Shown here: positions 6,798-8,188 of the stretch, in pieces
How the letters are laid out: each line of letters starts with the position of its first letter
Position numbering within the stretch: the first letter of the stretch is position 1
NCBI GenBank assembly: GCA_025451715.1
Contig: JANWJY010000148.1
Span: 1-8,188, forward strand
Direction of reading: 5' to 3'
Source of the DNA: Fimbriimonadaceae bacterium
Lineage (GTDB): Bacteria; Armatimonadota; Fimbriimonadia; Fimbriimonadales; Fimbriimonadaceae
DNA length: 8,188 bases
Notes under the pieces: model-generated
The model's input: only the letters and a program-made list of their open reading frames with translations
Databases searched by the model: none
What the model was told of the DNA's origin: nothing
Position numbers and translations under genes: made by a program

Positions 6798-8188
6798 GTG
6801 AGACAAAGAAGCGCACCGCGTGCAGCCCCTCGCAAGAAGGCGGCGTCGGCCCCCAACAACATCGAGATCATCGTCAACTGCGCCAGTCGTGAGACGCGCA
6901 TCGCCGTCCTTGAAAACCAGAAGCTCATGGAGTACCGCGTCGAGCGGGAGGAGCGCGTGGTCGGCAGCATCTTCAAGGGGATCGTGCAGAACGTGCTCCC
7001 CGGCATGGACGCGGCGTTCGTCGACATCGGCCTGGAGCGCAACGCGTTCCTCTACGTCGCCGACATCCTGCCCGACGACGCCACCGACGGCAGTCCTGCG
7101 AGCATCCGCCGAAGCGAGCTGCGAAGGCGCAAGATCAAGGAGCTGATCCGACCGGGCCAAGAGCTCATGGTGCAGGTCACCAAGGGACCTCGCGGCACTA
7201 AGGGCGCGCGCGTCACCACGCGGATATCCCTCCCGGGCCGGTACGTCGTGCTCATGCCGGAGGGCAACCACCTCGGGGTCAGCCGCAAGATCGAGGACCG
7301 CAAGGAGCGGGACCGACTTCGGGCCATTGGAGAGAAGCTCATCCCCGACACGTTCGGACTCGTCCTTCGCACGGAGTGCGAGGGCCGCACCATGACCGAG
7401 CTGAAGGCGGACATCCAGTTCCTGCAGCAGCTCTGGGCGCAGGTCCTTGAGGCCGCAAAGAGGCAGCGCGCGCCGGCCGTGGTCCACCGCGACCAGACCC
7501 TGCTCTACCGCACGATCCGCGACGTCTTTGGCGACGAGATCGACAAGCTCGTGATTGACGACCCGGAGGAGTACGAGAAGGTCAGCCTGGTAGCCGGCAT
7601 GGTCGCGCCGAAGCTGAAGGAGAAGATCTTCCTTTACGACGGCGAGCAGCCGATCTACGACCGGTACGACATCGAGAAGGATCTCGACCGCCTGCTCGAG
7701 CACAAGGTGTGGCTCAAGGCCGGCGGATACCTCGTGATCGACGAGACAGAGGCGCTGACCGCGATCGACATCAACACCGGCAAACAGGTCGGGACCCGAT
7801 CGCTCAGCGACACGATCCTCAAGACCAACCTCGAGGCCGCCGAGGAGGTCTGCCGCCAGCTCCGCCTGCGCGACATGGGAGGCATCATCGTCATCGACTT
7901 CATCGACATGGAGGAGGCGTCCAGCCGAAAGAAGCTGCTCGACCACTTCTCAGGGATCCTCGCCAGGGACCGCGCACGCACGCGCGTCGGGCGCGTGTCG
8001 TCGCTCGGCCTGATCGAGATCACGCGCAAGCGCACGGGAGAGAGCGTCACCGAGGCGATCACTGCGATCTGCCCCATGTGCGAGGGCCGGGGCCGGATAG
8101 CCAGCGCCGACACGGTCGGGCTTTGGATCGAGCGAGAGATGCGACGGCGGCTCAACGAGCCGGGCAACGCCTTCTACATCGAGTGCCA
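6798..8188 (+). CDS. rng: Ribonuclease E/G, N-terminal catalytic part (3' end outside window)
   Basis: This is an endoribonuclease of the RNase E/G family, which processes rRNA and starts mRNA decay by cutting AU-rich single-stranded RNA. Of the gene, 463 codons plus two bases are inside the window. In order, it has a basic N-terminal extension (1-20), an S1 RNA-binding domain (about 54-145, GSIFKGIVQNVLPGMDAAFVDIG), the 5'-monophosphate sensor with Arg191-Thr192, and the DNase I-like catalytic core. The core has Asp324 and Asn326 (AIDINTG) and Asp367 (VIDFIDM), matching E. coli Asp303, Asn305 and Asp346. The CPMC Zn-link follows (Cys425, Cys428). The start is GTG at 6798, with GGAAGG seven nt upstream. 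RNase G ends near 490-520 residues, while RNase E adds a long degradosome scaffold; which applies here cannot be seen. The frame stays open to the window edge. Confidence 0.95.
   Translation, partial: MRQRSAPRAAPRKKAASAPNNIEIIVNCASRETRIAVLENQKLMEYRVEREERVVGSIFKGIVQNVLPGMDAAFVDIGLERNAFLYVADILPDDATDGSPASIRRSELRRRKIKELIRPGQELMVQVTKGPRGTKGARVTTRISLPGRYVVLMPEGNHLGVSRKIEDRKERDRLRAIGEKLIPDTFGLVLRTECEGRTMTELKADIQFLQQLWAQVLEAAKRQRAPAVVHRDQTLLYRTIRDVFGDEIDKLVIDDPEEYEKVSLVAGMVAPKLKEKIFLYDGEQPIYDRYDIEKDLDRLLEHKVWLKAGGYLVIDETEALTAIDINTGKQVGTRSLSDTILKTNLEAAEEVCRQLRLRDMGGIIVIDFIDMEEASSRKKLLDHFSGILARDRARTRVGRVSSLGLIEITRKRTGESVTEAITAICPMCEGRGRIASADTVGLWIEREMRRRLNEPGNAFYIEC

Noticed and set aside
6666..7946. 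426-codon minus-strand open frame across rng
   Set aside because: It lies opposite a clearly conserved RNase E/G coding sequence. Its product is a low-complexity Asp/Leu/Val/Arg-rich shadow with no recognisable domain. Long antisense frames are common in GC-rich genes.

Overview
The window is a gene-dense, GC-rich bacterial chromosome segment. It holds nine protein-coding genes and no RNA genes, mobile elements, CRISPR arrays or long repeats. The largest gap is about 190 bp (tdk to rng), so there is no gene-free stretch over 300 bases. Frequent TTG/GTG starts, GC-rich codons and this mix of ordinary genes fit a high-GC free-living bacterium. A lineage such as Armatimonadota is only a guess, because no taxonomic marker is present.

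Layout. (1) At the left edge, on the + strand, is a 3-hydroxy-3-methylglutaryl-CoA lyase (mvaB) whose 3' end overlaps the next gene tail to tail. (2) From about 5270 down to 793 lies a five-gene minus-strand cluster. In transcription order it holds an HAD-superfamily hydrolase, queA (queuosine synthesis), a protein with a MerR/BldC-like C-terminal helix-turn-helix, a GT4-family glycosyltransferase and a nine-helix membrane protein. Neighbouring genes overlap by 4 or 8 nt or lie 3 to 65 nt apart, which suggests co-transcription and translational coupling. (3) A divergent promoter region at about 5271-5340 separates this cluster from a + strand gene for a small secreted beta-rich protein. (4) That gene runs tail to tail into thymidine kinase (tdk, minus). 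(5) tdk diverges from ribonuclease E/G (rng, +), which runs off the right edge with its catalytic domain and Zn-link complete.

The most interesting object is the membrane protein at 793-1752. It has an FD motif in one membrane helix, a hydrophilic loop, a GPAD motif at the start of the next helix and an LPAM motif at the start of a later helix. This is the order and spacing of the YD / GxGD / PAL signature of presenilin-type intramembrane aspartyl proteases, and the residues after FD also resemble presenilin. It is a candidate bacterial presenilin-like protease, co-expressed with a glycosyltransferase. Other points of interest are a palindromic -10-like element that could serve two divergent promoters, a shared GGTAGAmTC motif in the tdk/rng divergent region, an HAD protein lacking the second motif-I Asp and with an ambiguous start, and a QueA with an altered HVGxGTF motif.
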